Part shown: positions 42,304 to 52,631 of the stretch, piece by piece
Layout of the letters: every line of letters starts with the position of its first letter
Numbering within the stretch: the stretch's first letter is position 1
Assembly: GCF_900205755.1 (NCBI RefSeq)
Contig: NZ_OANS01000003.1
Location: 248,001-312,000 of the forward strand
Length of the DNA: 64,000 nt
Direction of reading: 5' to 3'
Source of the DNA: Polynucleobacter meluiroseus
Lineage (GTDB): Bacteria; Pseudomonadota; Gammaproteobacteria; Burkholderiales; Burkholderiaceae
Position numbers and translations under genes: made by a program
Notes under the pieces: model-generated
Told to the model about the DNA's origin: nothing
The model's database searches: none
What the model saw: the letters and a program-made list of their open reading frames with translations, nothing else

Positions 42304-43268
42304 GCGCAATAGATCAACAATTTAACCAATTTAATGCAGCCGGAGAGCTTACTCATCTATTGACGCTAGAGGGCTTATCTAAAGAGCACCTTGTTCATAT
42401 TTTGGATACTGCTAAGCAATTCGTAAGTGTCACTGACCCCGCTCGAGAGGTGAAGAAAGTGCCCCTATTGCGTGGCAAAAGTGTCTTCAATCTTTTCTTT
42501 GAGAACTCCACGCGTACTCGTACAACCTTTGAGATTGCCGCTAAGCGTTTATCTGCCGATGTCATCAACTTAGATATTTCTACCTCATCCACCGCTAAAG
42601 GTGAGAGTCTGTTGGACACCATCGATAATTTGGTTGCCATGCAAGCAGACATCTTTGTAGTGCGCCATAGCGTTTCTAAAGCGCCGATTGAGATTGCAGA
42701 GCATGTTCCTGCGCACGTTCACGTGGTGAACGCTGGTGACGGTAGTAATCAGCACCCCACGCAAGGCTTGCTCGATATGTATACGATGCGCCACTTTAAG
42801 CAAGATTTTCGGGGCTTGAGGGTAGCGATTGTGGGTGACATTGTCCACAGTCGAGTCGCTAAATCCAATATTCACGCTTTAACGACTTTGGGATGCGAGG
42901 ATATTCGTGCTATCGGCCCTGAGAGCCTCTTACCAAATGACCTCAATATGCTGGGCGTAAAAGTCTTTCACAATATGGAAGAGGGTTTAAAAGATGTCGA
43001 CGTGGTGATGACCTTGCGTATTCAAAAAGAACGTATGGCAGCAGGACATGTTCCCGAGGGTGCGGCCTTTTTTAAACAGTACGGCCTCACGCCTGAGCGA
43101 CTGGCGATAGCGAAGTCCGGTGCAATTGTGATGCATCCTGGCCCCATGAACCGTGGCGTAGAGATTGACTCAGCAGTTGCGGATGGTCCTCAATCTGTGA
43201 TTCTCAACCAAGTTACTTTTGGCATCGCAGTGCGGATGGCTGTGATGTCGATTGTTGCCGGTAATTAA
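42300..43268 (+). CDS. pyrB: Aspartate carbamoyltransferase catalytic subunit
   Basis: PyrB condenses carbamoyl phosphate with aspartate, committing to pyrimidine synthesis. The 322-residue protein has the carbamoyl-phosphate loop [12 protein letters not shown], the [15 protein letters not shown] lysine loop, [17 protein letters not shown] and [12 protein letters not shown]. Many relatives have a pyrC-like dihydroorotase gene next; here the polysaccharide locus starts instead 28 bp later. No regulatory pyrI is present. Confidence 0.97.
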   Translation: MSAIDQQFNQFNAAGELTHLLTLEGLSKEHLVHILDTAKQFVSVTDPAREVKKVPLLRGKSVFNLFFENSTRTRTTFEIAAKRLSADVINLDISTSSTAKGESLLDTIDNLVAMQADIFVVRHSVSKAPIEIAEHVPAHVHVVNAGDGSNQHPTQGLLDMYTMRHFKQDFRGLRVAIVGDIVHSRVAKSNIHALTTLGCEDIRAIGPESLLPNDLNMLGVKVFHNMEEGLKDVDVVMTLRIQKERMAAGHVPEGAAFFKQYGLTPERLAIAKSGAIVMHPGPMNRGVEIDSAVADGPQSVILNQVTFGIAVRMAVMSIVAGN

Positions 43269-43296
43269 ATCAATAGTGACGAGATAGGTCCAGTCA

Positions 43297-44640
43297 ATGT
43301 CATTAGGTAAACGCTGGTTAATCTTGTCACACGGTTTCAATATGGATGGTAGGGCGGCCAGTCAAACTATTACCGATAAAATTCCCTATTTGCTAGAAGC
43401 TGGAATTAAGCCCACAGTATTTAGTGCGATTACTGGTATCAAAGATCGGCGATTTCCACATCAGCAATTTTTAGCTTGGGGCCCTGCGGCTTTTCGTTTC
43501 GACTTTCGGCATTGGATTGCGAACCAATATGGGCGCGGTATTTTTTATAAAGTGACGACAGGTTTAGTTTCTTTATTTCTTGCGCCTTTCATCGCTCTAG
43601 AAAAGTTGTGCCTAGGGTATTCAAGCCAATGGTCTTGGGCGATGCCCGCCTTCGTTAATGGACTTAAGCTGATTAAAAATCAAGAGATTGACGTCATCTA
43701 TTCAACAGGTGGCGCATGGTCTGCCCACCTTGCCGGTCTGTGGCTTAAGAAGAAGACAGGTCTGCCGTGGATTGCTGAAATTCATGACCCCTTGGTGATT
43801 CGTCATCATCCTCAAGATCAGGGCTTTGATAAACCCTCTAATCGAGATGCACAATTTAGAAAGTATTTAGAGCGACAGATCTGTAAATATGCTGATGACG
43901 TCTGGTGGTTTACTGATGGAGCATTGCATTACGCTCGGACTCGCAACCCTGTCTTGAATACTTTGGGGGGTGCGCGTGGATTTATGGTGCTACCCGGTGC
44001 AGAACCCCCGGGAGGCTTGTATGCTGCTAAACCGCACACTTACTCTGACAAACTTAATCTCTGCCATTTCGGTTCCTTGGCGAATAATCGCTCTCTTTCC
44101 ACAATTCTGAATGCATTAACGCCTCTACTCAAGAAATATCCAGAAGCAAGACAGTTCATGCGTGTGCATGCTTATGGAGCGCCATTAGACTCCTTAACGA
44201 TAGCCGCCCAAAGCAGTTTTGGGTTTGAGGAAGTTTTAATAGCGCACGGGCGCCTTGAAAAAGATCCCTTGACAGGAAAGTCAGGTCGAGAGCAGGTGCT
44301 CGAAAGAATGCAGGCTGCAGATGTCTTGATTTTGTTACATGGGGACGAAGAGTGGTGCGCTGAATATATCCCATCCAAGTTTTACGAATACCTCTGGACG
44401 GGGCGACCCATTTGGGCAATTACGCACCGTAATGACCAGCTCGACAAAATGCTTCAGGAGCGAGGGGCGTATCTTAGTGCTGAAGGCGATACGAATAGTG
44501 TTGCCAAGGCCTTAGAGGCGATTTGGCTTGATTGGCAAAGTAAACAATTAATTGAGCCCAAGTGGTTACCCATCGGCGTAGACCAGGCTGTGAAGCAAAT
44601 CTTGAATGATATTGATTTTAATCAACAGGAGCGCCAGTGA
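43297..44640 (+). CDS. Glycosyltransferase, GT4-like
   Basis: This 447-residue protein has the two-Rossmann layout of GT-B transferases. The N-terminal half contains HGFNMDGRAASQT and DVIYSTGGAWSAHLAGLWLKKKTGLPWIAEIHDP (in part), a GT4-like acceptor region. The C-terminal half has LCHFGSLANNRSLSTILNAL and the donor-site block MQAADVLILLH...EYIPSKFYEYLWTGRPI, whose EY/KFYEYL resembles the EX7E motif. No signal peptide is seen. It opens the surface polysaccharide block and overlaps the next gene by 4 bp. Donor sugar and acceptor are unknown. Confidence 0.8.
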   Translation: MSLGKRWLILSHGFNMDGRAASQTITDKIPYLLEAGIKPTVFSAITGIKDRRFPHQQFLAWGPAAFRFDFRHWIANQYGRGIFYKVTTGLVSLFLAPFIALEKLCLGYSSQWSWAMPAFVNGLKLIKNQEIDVIYSTGGAWSAHLAGLWLKKKTGLPWIAEIHDPLVIRHHPQDQGFDKPSNRDAQFRKYLERQICKYADDVWWFTDGALHYARTRNPVLNTLGGARGFMVLPGAEPPGGLYAAKPHTYSDKLNLCHFGSLANNRSLSTILNALTPLLKKYPEARQFMRVHAYGAPLDSLTIAAQSSFGFEEVLIAHGRLEKDPLTGKSGREQVLERMQAADVLILLHGDEEWCAEYIPSKFYEYLWTGRPIWAITHRNDQLDKMLQERGAYLSAEGDTNSVAKALEAIWLDWQSKQLIEPKWLPIGVDQAVKQILNDIDFNQQERQ

Positions 44641-45539
44641 AGGATCTAGTTCTCTATTGCAAGTCGTATCGCCGCGATTTTTTACGTCTCAAACGTTTGC
44701 TCAATTCCATCAAAAAATATAATGTGGATCAGATTCCTTTTTATATTTCTTGCCCACAAGAGCAGTATGCTGAACTTATTAAAATAATGGGTTCGGAAGA
44801 GAGCTTTCACTGGGTGTCGGATGAGGCGATTATTGCCTCTAATCCACGAGTGGCAGCTGGCATTGAAAAAACAAGATCGGGTGGTTTGAGTCAACAGGCT
44901 ATCAAGTCTGAATTCTGGCGTTTAGGTATCTCTGAGAATTACGTTTGTCTTGACTCGGATTGTATTTTTATTAAAGACTTTGGTGTCAGCGACTTCTTAG
45001 CCTCAGATGGCAATCCCTATACCGTCATTTATCAAAATAAAGAGTTTTTCCAACTCGCCATTAATCGTGGTGAGAATCAGGTAACAACCAACTTAAAAAA
45101 AGAGGGTGATCTCGTCAAAGCCTTATTTGACAGGAAGGGCCCGAATTACTATTGCCCATGCCCCCCATTTATTTGGTCTGCAAAAGTGTGGCGTTCATTG
45201 GATGAATCATATTTGCAACCAAGAAATATGTCTTTTTGGGATATATCAACCGGAGCACATCCTGAATCGTTGCTGTACTTAGAAGCCTTGTTAAATTTCA
45301 GGGCGATTCCTCTGTACCCCATTGAACAACTCTTCAGAATTTATTATTACTCTTGGCAATACTATCTACTCAAAAGAGTGGGTGAAAATCAGGAGAAGAT
45401 AGCGGAGAATTATCTAGGAGTGATTTACCAGTCTAATTGGGATTCTGGCATGGATTATGGAGTCTCTCAGAAACCTTTCTTATCTAGAATACTTAAAAAA
45501 ATAAAAAGTTTTTTACGTTACTTGCAAAGTTTTACTTAG
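44637..45539 (+). CDS. DUF6492-type glycosyltransferase-like protein
   Basis: The 300-residue protein starts at a GTG that overlaps the previous stop (GTGA). LVLYCKSYRRDFLRLKRLLNSI and the acidic motif YVCLDSDCIFIKDF (a DxD-like site for metal and nucleotide sugar) suggest a GT-A fold transferase, as in DUF6492 proteins. PFIWSAKVWRSL and the Tyr/Trp-rich C-terminal part are also seen. The function of this family is not established. Tight coupling to the GT4-like gene and to rmlBDAC points to assembly of a rhamnose-containing glycan. This is family-level recognition from memory. Confidence 0.65.
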   Translation: MKDLVLYCKSYRRDFLRLKRLLNSIKKYNVDQIPFYISCPQEQYAELIKIMGSEESFHWVSDEAIIASNPRVAAGIEKTRSGGLSQQAIKSEFWRLGISENYVCLDSDCIFIKDFGVSDFLASDGNPYTVIYQNKEFFQLAINRGENQVTTNLKKEGDLVKALFDRKGPNYYCPCPPFIWSAKVWRSLDESYLQPRNMSFWDISTGAHPESLLYLEALLNFRAIPLYPIEQLFRIYYYSWQYYLLKRVGENQEKIAENYLGVIYQSNWDSGMDYGVSQKPFLSRILKKIKSFLRYLQSFT

Positions 45540-45560
45540 AGTTTCATCTCAAGGAAAAAT

Positions 45561-46619
45561 ATGATCTTAGTCACTGGTGGTGCTGGGTTTATCGGCGGTA
45601 ATTTCATTTTGGATTGGCTCAGTGAGTCTGGTGCTGAAGGTATTGTCAATTTAGATAAATTAACTTACGCCGGTAATTTGGCAACCTTAGATTCGTTGAA
45701 GAATGATTCTCGGCATATTTTTGTGCATGGGGATATTGGCGATCAAGAGCTGGTTACGCAACTGCTACGTGATCATCAACCTCGTGCCATCATTAACTTC
45801 GCTGCAGAGAGTCATGTAGATCGTTCGATTCTTGGGCCAGCGGAGTTTGTGCAGACCAATGTACTGGGCACCTTCAACTTATTAGAATGTGCCAAACAGT
45901 ACTGGAGCAATTTAGATAGTGCTGCAAAAGAACGTTTTCGCTTCCATCATGTCTCGACCGATGAAGTGTATGGATCTTTATCCGCAACGGATCCGGCTTT
46001 TACAGAAGAACATCCTTATGAGCCAAATAGTCCCTATTCTGCATCCAAGGCGGGTTCTGACCACTTAGTGCGTGCTTGGTTTCACACTTATGGCTTACCA
46101 GTAGTCACCACCAATTGTTCCAATAATTACGGTCCTTATCACTTTCCAGAAAAACTGATTCCTTTAGTTATCCTAAACGCGCTAAATAATAAGCCCCTGC
46201 CGATTTATGGTGATGGCCAGCAAGTGCGCGATTGGTTATATGTAGGCGATCACTGCTCAGCAATTCGTGAAGTGCTTGCAAAAGGACGGTTGGGAGAAAC
46301 TTACAATATTGGTGGCTGGAATGAAAAGGCCAATCTTGATGTGGTGAAGACTATCTGTAGCATCTTGGATGAGCTCAAGCCAAGAGACGATGGCAAATCC
46401 TATGTAGAGCAGATTACCTTCGTTAAAGATCGCCCTGGTCATGACCGTCGTTATGCCATTGACGCCAGTAAAGTAGAGCGTGAACTTGGCTGGCGACCAG
46501 CTGAAACTTTTGATACAGGCATTCGTAAGACAGTGCAGTGGTATTTGAGTAACTCTAAATGGATTGACGGAGTGCTGAGCGGTTCTTATCGTGACTGGCT
46601 ACAAAAGCAATATACCTAA
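45561..46619 (+). CDS. rmlB: dTDP-glucose 4,6-dehydratase
   Basis: RmlB converts dTDP-glucose to dTDP-4-keto-6-deoxyglucose. The 352-residue extended SDR shows the NAD loop [32 protein letters not shown] with the catalytic Asp-Glu pair, [15 protein letters not shown] with the YxxxK motif, [14 protein letters not shown] and [12 protein letters not shown]. It is the first of rmlBDAC and has a Shine-Dalgarno (AAGGAA) upstream. Confidence 0.97.
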   Translation: MILVTGGAGFIGGNFILDWLSESGAEGIVNLDKLTYAGNLATLDSLKNDSRHIFVHGDIGDQELVTQLLRDHQPRAIINFAAESHVDRSILGPAEFVQTNVLGTFNLLECAKQYWSNLDSAAKERFRFHHVSTDEVYGSLSATDPAFTEEHPYEPNSPYSASKAGSDHLVRAWFHTYGLPVVTTNCSNNYGPYHFPEKLIPLVILNALNNKPLPIYGDGQQVRDWLYVGDHCSAIREVLAKGRLGETYNIGGWNEKANLDVVKTICSILDELKPRDDGKSYVEQITFVKDRPGHDRRYAIDASKVERELGWRPAETFDTGIRKTVQWYLSNSKWIDGVLSGSYRDWLQKQYT

Positions 46620-46633
46620 AGAACAGTTCATTC

Positions 46634-47632
46634 ATGCGCATAATCATTTTCGGTAAAGATGGCCAGCTTGGTAAAGCTTTTGAGGCCTTATTTGATACTG
46701 CCGCGCCAAGATTGCCGAAGTCCATAATCATTCAATATATTGGGCGCGCTCAATATGATCTGAGCGATCAAGAGAAGCTCGCAGATGTTTTAAAACAATT
46801 TGCGCCTCATCTCATTATTAATGCATCAGCTTACACCGCAGTTGATAAGGCGGAGACTGAAATAGACTTGGCTTACGCAGTCAATGCCTTGGCACCTGAG
46901 ATCATGGCGCAGTATGCCGCCCAGAACAGCGCCACTCTTTTGCATTACTCAACAGATTACGTTTTCGATGGTGAAAAATACGGCTTTTACCTTGAGGATG
47001 ATATGCGTAATCCTTTAGGGATCTACGGCAAAAGTAAAGCCGCTGGGGAAGAGGCAATTATTAAAGCATTTAGTGCAGGCACTTCGGGTCAATATGCTAT
47101 TTTTCGGACAAGTTGGGTCTACGGAGTGGGAGGTAACTTTATTCGCACTATTTTGCGTTTGGCAAAAGAACGAGATGAGCTTAAGGTAATTCATGATCAA
47201 CATGGAGTGCCTACCAGCGCGGCCTGGCTAGCTGGCGTTAGTCTAGATCTTGTACTGAATCAAGATGGGGAACTTAAGACATTTCCGTCGGGCATCTATC
47301 ATGCAGTGCCAGCTGGAGAAACGACTTGGTACGGTTTGGCATCATTTGCCGTACAGGTGGCCGCAGAGGTAGGCGCAACATTAAAAGTCACCTCAATTAA
47401 ACCCATTCCAGCAACGGACTATCCTCTGCCTGCACCGCGCCCTAAAAACTCTCGAATGGCAACTGATAAATTGCAAGCCGTTCTGACCCATTCCAAGAAT
47501 TACTTCAGTGACATTTCAATTTCTTATAATGATTTAAATGGTCTGTCCAGTTTTCCGCACTGGGAAGTGATGGTGCAGGATTACGTAAAGAAGTTGGTGT
47601 TGGATGCGTCAACGCAAAATCAATCAAATTAA
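46634..47632 (+). CDS. rmlD: dTDP-4-dehydrorhamnose reductase
   Basis: RmlD carries out the last step to dTDP-L-rhamnose. The 332-residue protein has MRIIIFGKDGQLGKAF, NASAYTAVDKAE, HYSTDYVFDGEKYGFYLEDD, NPLGIYGKSKAAGEEA with the YxxxK motif, and FRTSWVYGVGGNFIRT. It runs ~30 residues longer than many RmlD proteins at its C-terminus. It lies 14 bp after rmlB. Confidence 0.96.
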   Translation: MRIIIFGKDGQLGKAFEALFDTAAPRLPKSIIIQYIGRAQYDLSDQEKLADVLKQFAPHLIINASAYTAVDKAETEIDLAYAVNALAPEIMAQYAAQNSATLLHYSTDYVFDGEKYGFYLEDDMRNPLGIYGKSKAAGEEAIIKAFSAGTSGQYAIFRTSWVYGVGGNFIRTILRLAKERDELKVIHDQHGVPTSAAWLAGVSLDLVLNQDGELKTFPSGIYHAVPAGETTWYGLASFAVQVAAEVGATLKVTSIKPIPATDYPLPAPRPKNSRMATDKLQAVLTHSKNYFSDISISYNDLNGLSSFPHWEVMVQDYVKKLVLDASTQNQSN

Positions 47633-47644
47633 GTTAGGGTAGCA

Positions 47645-48583
47645 ATGACCGCAAACCAAGGGATAAATCGCAAAGGCATTATTTTGGCGGGTGGCTCGGG
47701 TACTCGGTTGTATCCAGTAACCCAAGCCGTCTCAAAGCAGTTAATGCCCGTCTATGACAAGCCAATGGTGTACTACCCATTGAGTACGCTTATGTTGGCT
47801 GGTATCCGCGACATTTTATTAATTTCGACACCGCAAGATACCCCCCGATTTGCCGAGCTCTTGAAAGATGGCTCCCAATGGGGTTTGAATATTGAATATT
47901 GTGTTCAGCCCTCCCCAGATGGTTTGGCGCAGGCATTTACTTTGGGTAAACAGTTTGTTGGCAATCATCCGAGCGCCTTGGTATTAGGAGATAATATTTT
48001 TTACGGTCATGAATTGGTTGCTCAGCTTAATAGTGCAAATGATCGACAACAAGGCGCTTCCGTATTTGCTTATCATGTGACTGATCCAGAGCGGTATGGT
48101 GTAGTGGAGTTTGACAAAACTTACAAGGCACTCTCGATTGAGGAAAAGCCTCTAAAGCCAAGAAGTAACTATGCTGTGACTGGTTTGTATTTTTATGACA
48201 ATCAAGTTTGTGATATTGCTCAATCAATTAAGCCCAGCCCACGTGGTGAATTAGAAATCACGGATATTAATCGCATCTACCTCGAGAAAAACGAACTGAG
48301 CGTAGAAATTATGGGCCGCGGATTTGCTTGGTTGGATACGGGTACCCACGATTCTTTACTCGATGCTGCCGGATTTATTGCCACCTTGCAAAAGCGTCAA
48401 GGACTGATGGTGGCCTGTCCTGAGGAAATTGCATTTCGCCAAGGCTGGATCTCTGCAGAGCTTGTGCAAAAAGTAGCTTCACAACTGAGTAAAAACAGTT
48501 ATGGTCAGTATTTGACTAAAATTTTGCATGAGCTCAAAACTTCCGAGCTCCCCATCTCTTTGACTTCGAAAAAACCTGATTGA
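47645..48583 (+). CDS. rmlA: Glucose-1-phosphate thymidylyltransferase
   Basis: RmlA makes dTDP-glucose from dTTP and glucose 1-phosphate, the first rhamnose step. The 312-residue protein starts with [41 protein letters not shown] (in part), the nucleotide-binding signature. [13 protein letters not shown] holds the metal-binding aspartate; [27 protein letters not shown] and [17 protein letters not shown] follow. It ends in TGATG overlap with rmlC. Confidence 0.97.
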   Translation: MTANQGINRKGIILAGGSGTRLYPVTQAVSKQLMPVYDKPMVYYPLSTLMLAGIRDILLISTPQDTPRFAELLKDGSQWGLNIEYCVQPSPDGLAQAFTLGKQFVGNHPSALVLGDNIFYGHELVAQLNSANDRQQGASVFAYHVTDPERYGVVEFDKTYKALSIEEKPLKPRSNYAVTGLYFYDNQVCDIAQSIKPSPRGELEITDINRIYLEKNELSVEIMGRGFAWLDTGTHDSLLDAAGFIATLQKRQGLMVACPEEIAFRQGWISAELVQKVASQLSKNSYGQYLTKILHELKTSELPISLTSKKPD

Positions 48584-49149
48584 TGACTGCCTCCTCAAAA
48601 ATACAAGTTCAACCCACGGCTATTCATGATGTCTTAATCATTGAGCCTAAGGTCTTTGGCGATGAGCGTGGTTGGTTTAGCGAATCCTTTAACGCTGAGG
48701 ATTTTTCATCCGCCACGGGTTTAAATGTGGAGTTTGTGCAAGATAATCACTCCTTTTCTCGCCAATGGACTCTAAGAGGTCTTCACTACCAACTAGAAAA
48801 GACGCAAGGCAAACTCGTACGAGTCATTTCTGGAAGCGTATTTGATGTTACTTTAGATATTCGTCAAGACTCACCCACCTTCGGAAAATGGGTCGGCGTT
48901 GAACTCAGCGCGACCAATCACAGACAATTGTGGGTTCCGCCACAACTAGCTCATGGTTTCTTAGTCTTATCTGAAACGGCAGAGTTTTTGTATAAAACGA
49001 CTGACTACTATCATCCACAGAGTGAGGCTTGTTTAGCCTGGAACGATCCGACGGTCGATATCGAGTGGCCGCTACCAATCGGGATAATGCCTAATATGAA
49101 TGCGAAAGACTCGGCTGGGCTAGCATGGGATGTTGCGCCTAAGTTCTAA
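48583..49149 (+). CDS. rmlC: dTDP-4-dehydrorhamnose 3,5-epimerase
   Basis: RmlC epimerises C3 and C5 of the keto sugar. The 188-residue cupin shows DERGWFSESFN, FVQDNHSFSRQWTLRGLHYQ with catalytic histidine, GKLVRVISGSVFDVTLDIR, WVPPQLAHGFLVLSE, YKTTDYYHP and the C-terminal WPLP. The ATG at 48583 shares a base with the rmlA stop; a TTG at 48580 is less likely. With it the set rmlBDAC is complete. Confidence 0.96.
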   Translation: MTASSKIQVQPTAIHDVLIIEPKVFGDERGWFSESFNAEDFSSATGLNVEFVQDNHSFSRQWTLRGLHYQLEKTQGKLVRVISGSVFDVTLDIRQDSPTFGKWVGVELSATNHRQLWVPPQLAHGFLVLSETAEFLYKTTDYYHPQSEACLAWNDPTVDIEWPLPIGIMPNMNAKDSAGLAWDVAPKF

Positions 49150-49181
49150 GCCTATGGCCTAAAAGATAAGATAATGCTCCT

Positions 49182-50243
49182 ATGAGTGATTTATCTGATT
49201 GGGAAACTACAACATCCCCTAAAATCCTGCTGATCAAACTCTCCTCTTTGGGGGATGTATTGCACAATCTTCCTATTGTTTGGGATATTCGTAGACAGCT
49301 TCCAAACGCTCAAATAGATTGGGTGGTTGAAGAGGCTTACGTTCATCTTCTTGCGCCTCTTTTATCAAAAGAGAGTTTTAAGGGCATTGATCGCATCATT
49401 CCTTTTAGCCTGCGTCGCTGGAAGAAAAATCTGGGCAAGCTCAATACCTGGAAGCAGTTTTTTGCCTTCAGAAAAGAGCTTCGCGCCAGCACTTATGACG
49501 TCATCATAGAAACACAAGGACTCATTAAATCAGCGGTGGTGTGCGGTCTAGCTACAAAAAGCGCCAATGCAGTGATTGCGGGTTTGGCTAATGCAACGCA
49601 GTTTTCAGGATACGAGCCACTCGCCCGAAGCTTTTACAGCAAATCTGTGGCAGTACCTGTTCAGTGTCATGCGATCGATCGCTCGCGTCGAATCCTGTCT
49701 GCCGCGCTAAAGTGGCCGGCAATTGAGCGATCTGTTACTCCACTTTTTTACCCTGAGCAATTCCTAGCTAGCATTCCTGCGCACAACATTCCTGGAATAA
49801 CCGCTCCTTATATGCTCTTTTTTCATTCCACAGCGCGTGAGGCAAAGCGTTGGTCAGACTCGCATTGGATCGCTTTGGGAAATGCCCTAGCAGAGTTGGG
49901 TTATCAAATTGTCTTGCCATGGGGAAATACCGCTGAGCAAAGACTTAGCATGGCGCTTGCCAAGCAGATTCGGGGATCGTTTGTGCCACCTGCATTTTCT
50001 ATTGAGGAAGCGTTCCCTCTGATTGTGGGGGCCACTTTAACTGTTGGGGTAGATACTGGATTGACGCATCTCGCAGCAGTGTTGAATAAGCCTACGGTAG
50101 AGATCTACTGTGACTCCCCGCGATGGAAAACCGAGGGGTATTGGTCGCAGAGAATTACTAATGTAGGGGATATGCAAACCCCCCCTTCTGTTGAAGAGGT
50201 GCTCAAAGCTTGTAAATCTTCGCTCAGCGAAAAGAATGTCTAA
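49182..50243 (+). CDS. waaC: LPS heptosyltransferase I
   Basis: WaaC adds the first L-glycero-D-manno-heptose to Kdo of the LPS inner core. This 353-residue GT9 enzyme starts its fold with KILLIKLSSLGDVLHNLPIVWDIR (in part) and has IDWVVEEAY and DVIIETQGLIKSAV. In the donor half, LFFHSTAREAKRWSDSHWIALGN and GVDTGLTHLAAVLNKPTVEIY mark the ADP-heptose site. It lies 32 bp after rmlC, and probably joins rhamnose supply with core assembly. Confidence 0.94.
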   Translation: MSDLSDWETTTSPKILLIKLSSLGDVLHNLPIVWDIRRQLPNAQIDWVVEEAYVHLLAPLLSKESFKGIDRIIPFSLRRWKKNLGKLNTWKQFFAFRKELRASTYDVIIETQGLIKSAVVCGLATKSANAVIAGLANATQFSGYEPLARSFYSKSVAVPVQCHAIDRSRRILSAALKWPAIERSVTPLFYPEQFLASIPAHNIPGITAPYMLFFHSTAREAKRWSDSHWIALGNALAELGYQIVLPWGNTAEQRLSMALAKQIRGSFVPPAFSIEEAFPLIVGATLTVGVDTGLTHLAAVLNKPTVEIYCDSPRWKTEGYWSQRITNVGDMQTPPSVEEVLKACKSSLSEKNV

Positions 50244-50320
50244 GCAAGGGGTATCTCAGGTTGCCAGCCACTTTGTCAAAACAATAAGTTTGAACCTCAA
50301 CTCGCTATAAACTTAAGCCT

Positions 50321-51172
50321 ATGGAACTGATCTTGTTATTAAAAGCGCTTATTCTCGGCGTAGTCGAAGGCTTAACTGAGTTTTTGCCTATATCTAGTAC
50401 TGGCCACCTGATTTTGGTGGGCGATCTGCTTAATTTCAACGATGAGCGCGGTAAAGCATTTGAAGTCATTATTCAGTTTGGAGCAATTCTAGCGGTGTGC
50501 TGGGAGTTTCGCGAGAAACTGTGGAAAGTAACGACTTCATTCGGGACAAGCCCTGTAGCTCGCCACTTTGCCCTTAATTTAGTGATTGCTTCGATTCCAG
50601 CCCTCGGCTTGGCATTTATTTTTGGAAAATATATCAAATCCTTACTATTTGCGCCGATACCCGTAGCCATGGCTTTTATCGTCGGCGCCCTGGTGATTTT
50701 TTGGGCCGAACGTCGTCAAAAGCAATTTCAAGACACAAACCATAAAACATACATTCATTCGGTAGATGATCTTAGTTATCTCGACGCTTTTAAGGTGGGT
50801 TTAGCTCAATGTGCTGCCTTGATTCCCGGTACCTCACGCTCTGGCGCAACGATTATTGGGGGGATGCTCTTTGGCATTCCACGTGCAGTCGCAACCGAGT
50901 TCTCTTTTTTTCTGGCAATCCCTGTCATTGGCGCCGCCACTGCTTATGAGTCGCTCAAACTTTGGCAATCACCAATAGCTATCTCGGGTGAATATGGCTT
51001 AGCTATTCTCCTAGGATTTGTTGCTGCTTTTTTCTCCGCATTCATTTGTGTGCGTTGGTTGTTGCATTATGTCGCCAGTCATACATTCATTCCCTTCGCT
51101 TGGTACCGTATTATTTTCGGCTTACTAGTACTCATTAGCGCTTACAGTGGACTAGTTTCTTGGTCTCATTAA
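50321..51172 (+). CDS. uppP: Undecaprenyl-diphosphatase
   Basis: UppP (BacA) recycles the lipid carrier for peptidoglycan and O-antigen by removing a phosphate from undecaprenyl diphosphate. The 283-residue integral membrane protein shows the family motifs [20 protein letters not shown] and [21 protein letters not shown], with the catalytic Glu and Arg, amid about eight hydrophobic helices. It has 77 bp of upstream spacing, so it may be separately transcribed from waaC. Confidence 0.96.
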   Translation: MELILLLKALILGVVEGLTEFLPISSTGHLILVGDLLNFNDERGKAFEVIIQFGAILAVCWEFREKLWKVTTSFGTSPVARHFALNLVIASIPALGLAFIFGKYIKSLLFAPIPVAMAFIVGALVIFWAERRQKQFQDTNHKTYIHSVDDLSYLDAFKVGLAQCAALIPGTSRSGATIIGGMLFGIPRAVATEFSFFLAIPVIGAATAYESLKLWQSPIAISGEYGLAILLGFVAAFFSAFICVRWLLHYVASHTFIPFAWYRIIFGLLVLISAYSGLVSWSH

Positions 51173-51210
51173 ATGTTTCTTAAACTTCATTATTCTTTAT
51201 TGGGATTCGT

Positions 51211-51666
51211 ATGGATGTATCGATAGACGCAATTACCAATAATATTCAGTTGGCATTAGCCCCAGTGTTCTTACTCACTGCGATTGCGACTTTGCTCAAT
51301 GCAATTTCAACTCGACTGGCCAGATCCGTCGATCGTATGCGAGCGATTCAGCACAGAATTCATGATGGAAGCGTGATTAATGAGGCGGCAAGACTGCATA
51401 TGATTTTGGAGGCTGATGAAGCGAAGATTCGTGGCCGCTTGTGTACTGCAGCTATTTTCTTTGATGTACTGAGTGGAGTTTTTATCTCACTCACAGTACT
51501 CGAGTTATTTTTCTTTCAGGCTGGTGCGGTTCGCTCTTTGCAAACCTCATTCGTCATATGGACATTTGTTATGGGGCTCATTTCTTTTATGACCTCGTTA
51601 TTAATTATTTTATTAGAAGTCATCTACGCCTACCGTTCGGCGGGTTGGTTTGATCCGCATCACTAA
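51211..51666 (+). CDS. DUF2721 membrane protein
   Basis: The 151-residue protein has an N-terminal hydrophobic segment (LALAPVFLLTAIATLLNAIS), a charged region (RLARSVDRMRAIQHRI, AKIRGRLCTA) and two further helices (FFDVLSGVFISLTVLELFFF and WTFVMGLISFMTSLLIILLEVIYA), matching DUF2721. The short LARSVDRMR segment after helix 1 is typical. The role of this family is unknown. It sits 38 bp after uppP and 28 bp before the UDP-glucuronate decarboxylase gene. Confidence 0.8.
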   Translation: MDVSIDAITNNIQLALAPVFLLTAIATLLNAISTRLARSVDRMRAIQHRIHDGSVINEAARLHMILEADEAKIRGRLCTAAIFFDVLSGVFISLTVLELFFFQAGAVRSLQTSFVIWTFVMGLISFMTSLLIILLEVIYAYRSAGWFDPHH

Positions 51667-51694
51667 TTTTTATTATCTTGAATAGACTAACTAT

Positions 51695-52630
51695 ATGAAT
51701 AAAATCCTCATCACTGGCGGCGCTGGCTTCTTAGGCTCTCACCTGACCGAAAAATTACTCAAAGAGGGTAATGATGTTTTAGTGGTCGATAACTACTTCA
51801 CTGGCTCCAAGCAAAACGTCGCCCATTTGCTCTCCAATCCCCATTTAGAGTTAATGCGTCATGATGTCACTTTCCCTTTGTATGTTGAAACTAATCAAAT
51901 ATACAACCTAGCCTGTCCTGCATCGCCAGTGCACTATCAATACGATCCAGTCCAAACTACGAAGACTAGCGTACACGGTGCCATTAATATGCTGGGTCTT
52001 GCTAAAAGAACTAGGGCCCGTATCTTGCAGGCCTCTACTAGTGAAGTGTACGGCGATCCAGAGGTGCATCCCCAGCCAGAATCCTACTGGGGGAAAGTGA
52101 ATCCTATCGGCATTCGTTCTTGCTATGACGAAGGTAAGCGTTGCGCAGAAACTTTATTCTTTGATTACCATCGCCAGCACCAGCTCGATATTAAGGTTGT
52201 GCGCATCTTTAATACCTATGGGCCGCGTATGAATCCCCATGACGGTCGGGTTGTGAGCAACTTTATTGTGCAAGCTTTACAAGGCAAAGACATTACTATC
52301 TACGGCGATGGTCAACAAACCCGCAGCTTTTGCTATGTCGATGACCTTATTGAAGCTATGGTGCGGATGATGAATTCTGAAAATGGCTTCACTGGCCCTG
52401 TAAATATTGGTAATCCCAATGAGTTCACGATGCTAGAGCTCGCAGAAAAGATTCTGCAACTTTCGGGAAGTAAATCGAAGTTGGTTTTCGAGCCTTTACC
52501 ATCTGATGATCCAAAGCAGCGTCAACCCAATATTGCATTGGCTAAAGACAAGCTAGCTTGGGAGCCTCGAGTGCAGTTAGAGGATGGTCTCAAAGAAACC
52601 ATCGCTTACTTTAAGAAAGTGGTGGGGTAG
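51695..52630 (+). CDS. UDP-glucuronate decarboxylase (UDP-xylose synthase type)
   Basis: This 311-residue extended SDR resembles UXS enzymes that decarboxylate UDP-glucuronate to UDP-xylose. Visible are [16 protein letters not shown], the diagnostic [16 protein letters not shown], the catalytic [28 protein letters not shown] with the YxxxK motif, [19 protein letters not shown] and [12 protein letters not shown]. The combination with CPASPxHYQxDP favours UXS over epimerases. No UDP-glucose dehydrogenase gene is in the window, so its substrate must come from elsewhere. It extends the sugar supply of the locus to xylose. Confidence 0.88.
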   Translation: MNKILITGGAGFLGSHLTEKLLKEGNDVLVVDNYFTGSKQNVAHLLSNPHLELMRHDVTFPLYVETNQIYNLACPASPVHYQYDPVQTTKTSVHGAINMLGLAKRTRARILQASTSEVYGDPEVHPQPESYWGKVNPIGIRSCYDEGKRCAETLFFDYHRQHQLDIKVVRIFNTYGPRMNPHDGRVVSNFIVQALQGKDITIYGDGQQTRSFCYVDDLIEAMVRMMNSENGFTGPVNIGNPNEFTMLELAEKILQLSGSKSKLVFEPLPSDDPKQRQPNIALAKDKLAWEPRVQLEDGLKETIAYFKKVVG

Positions 52631-52631
52631 T

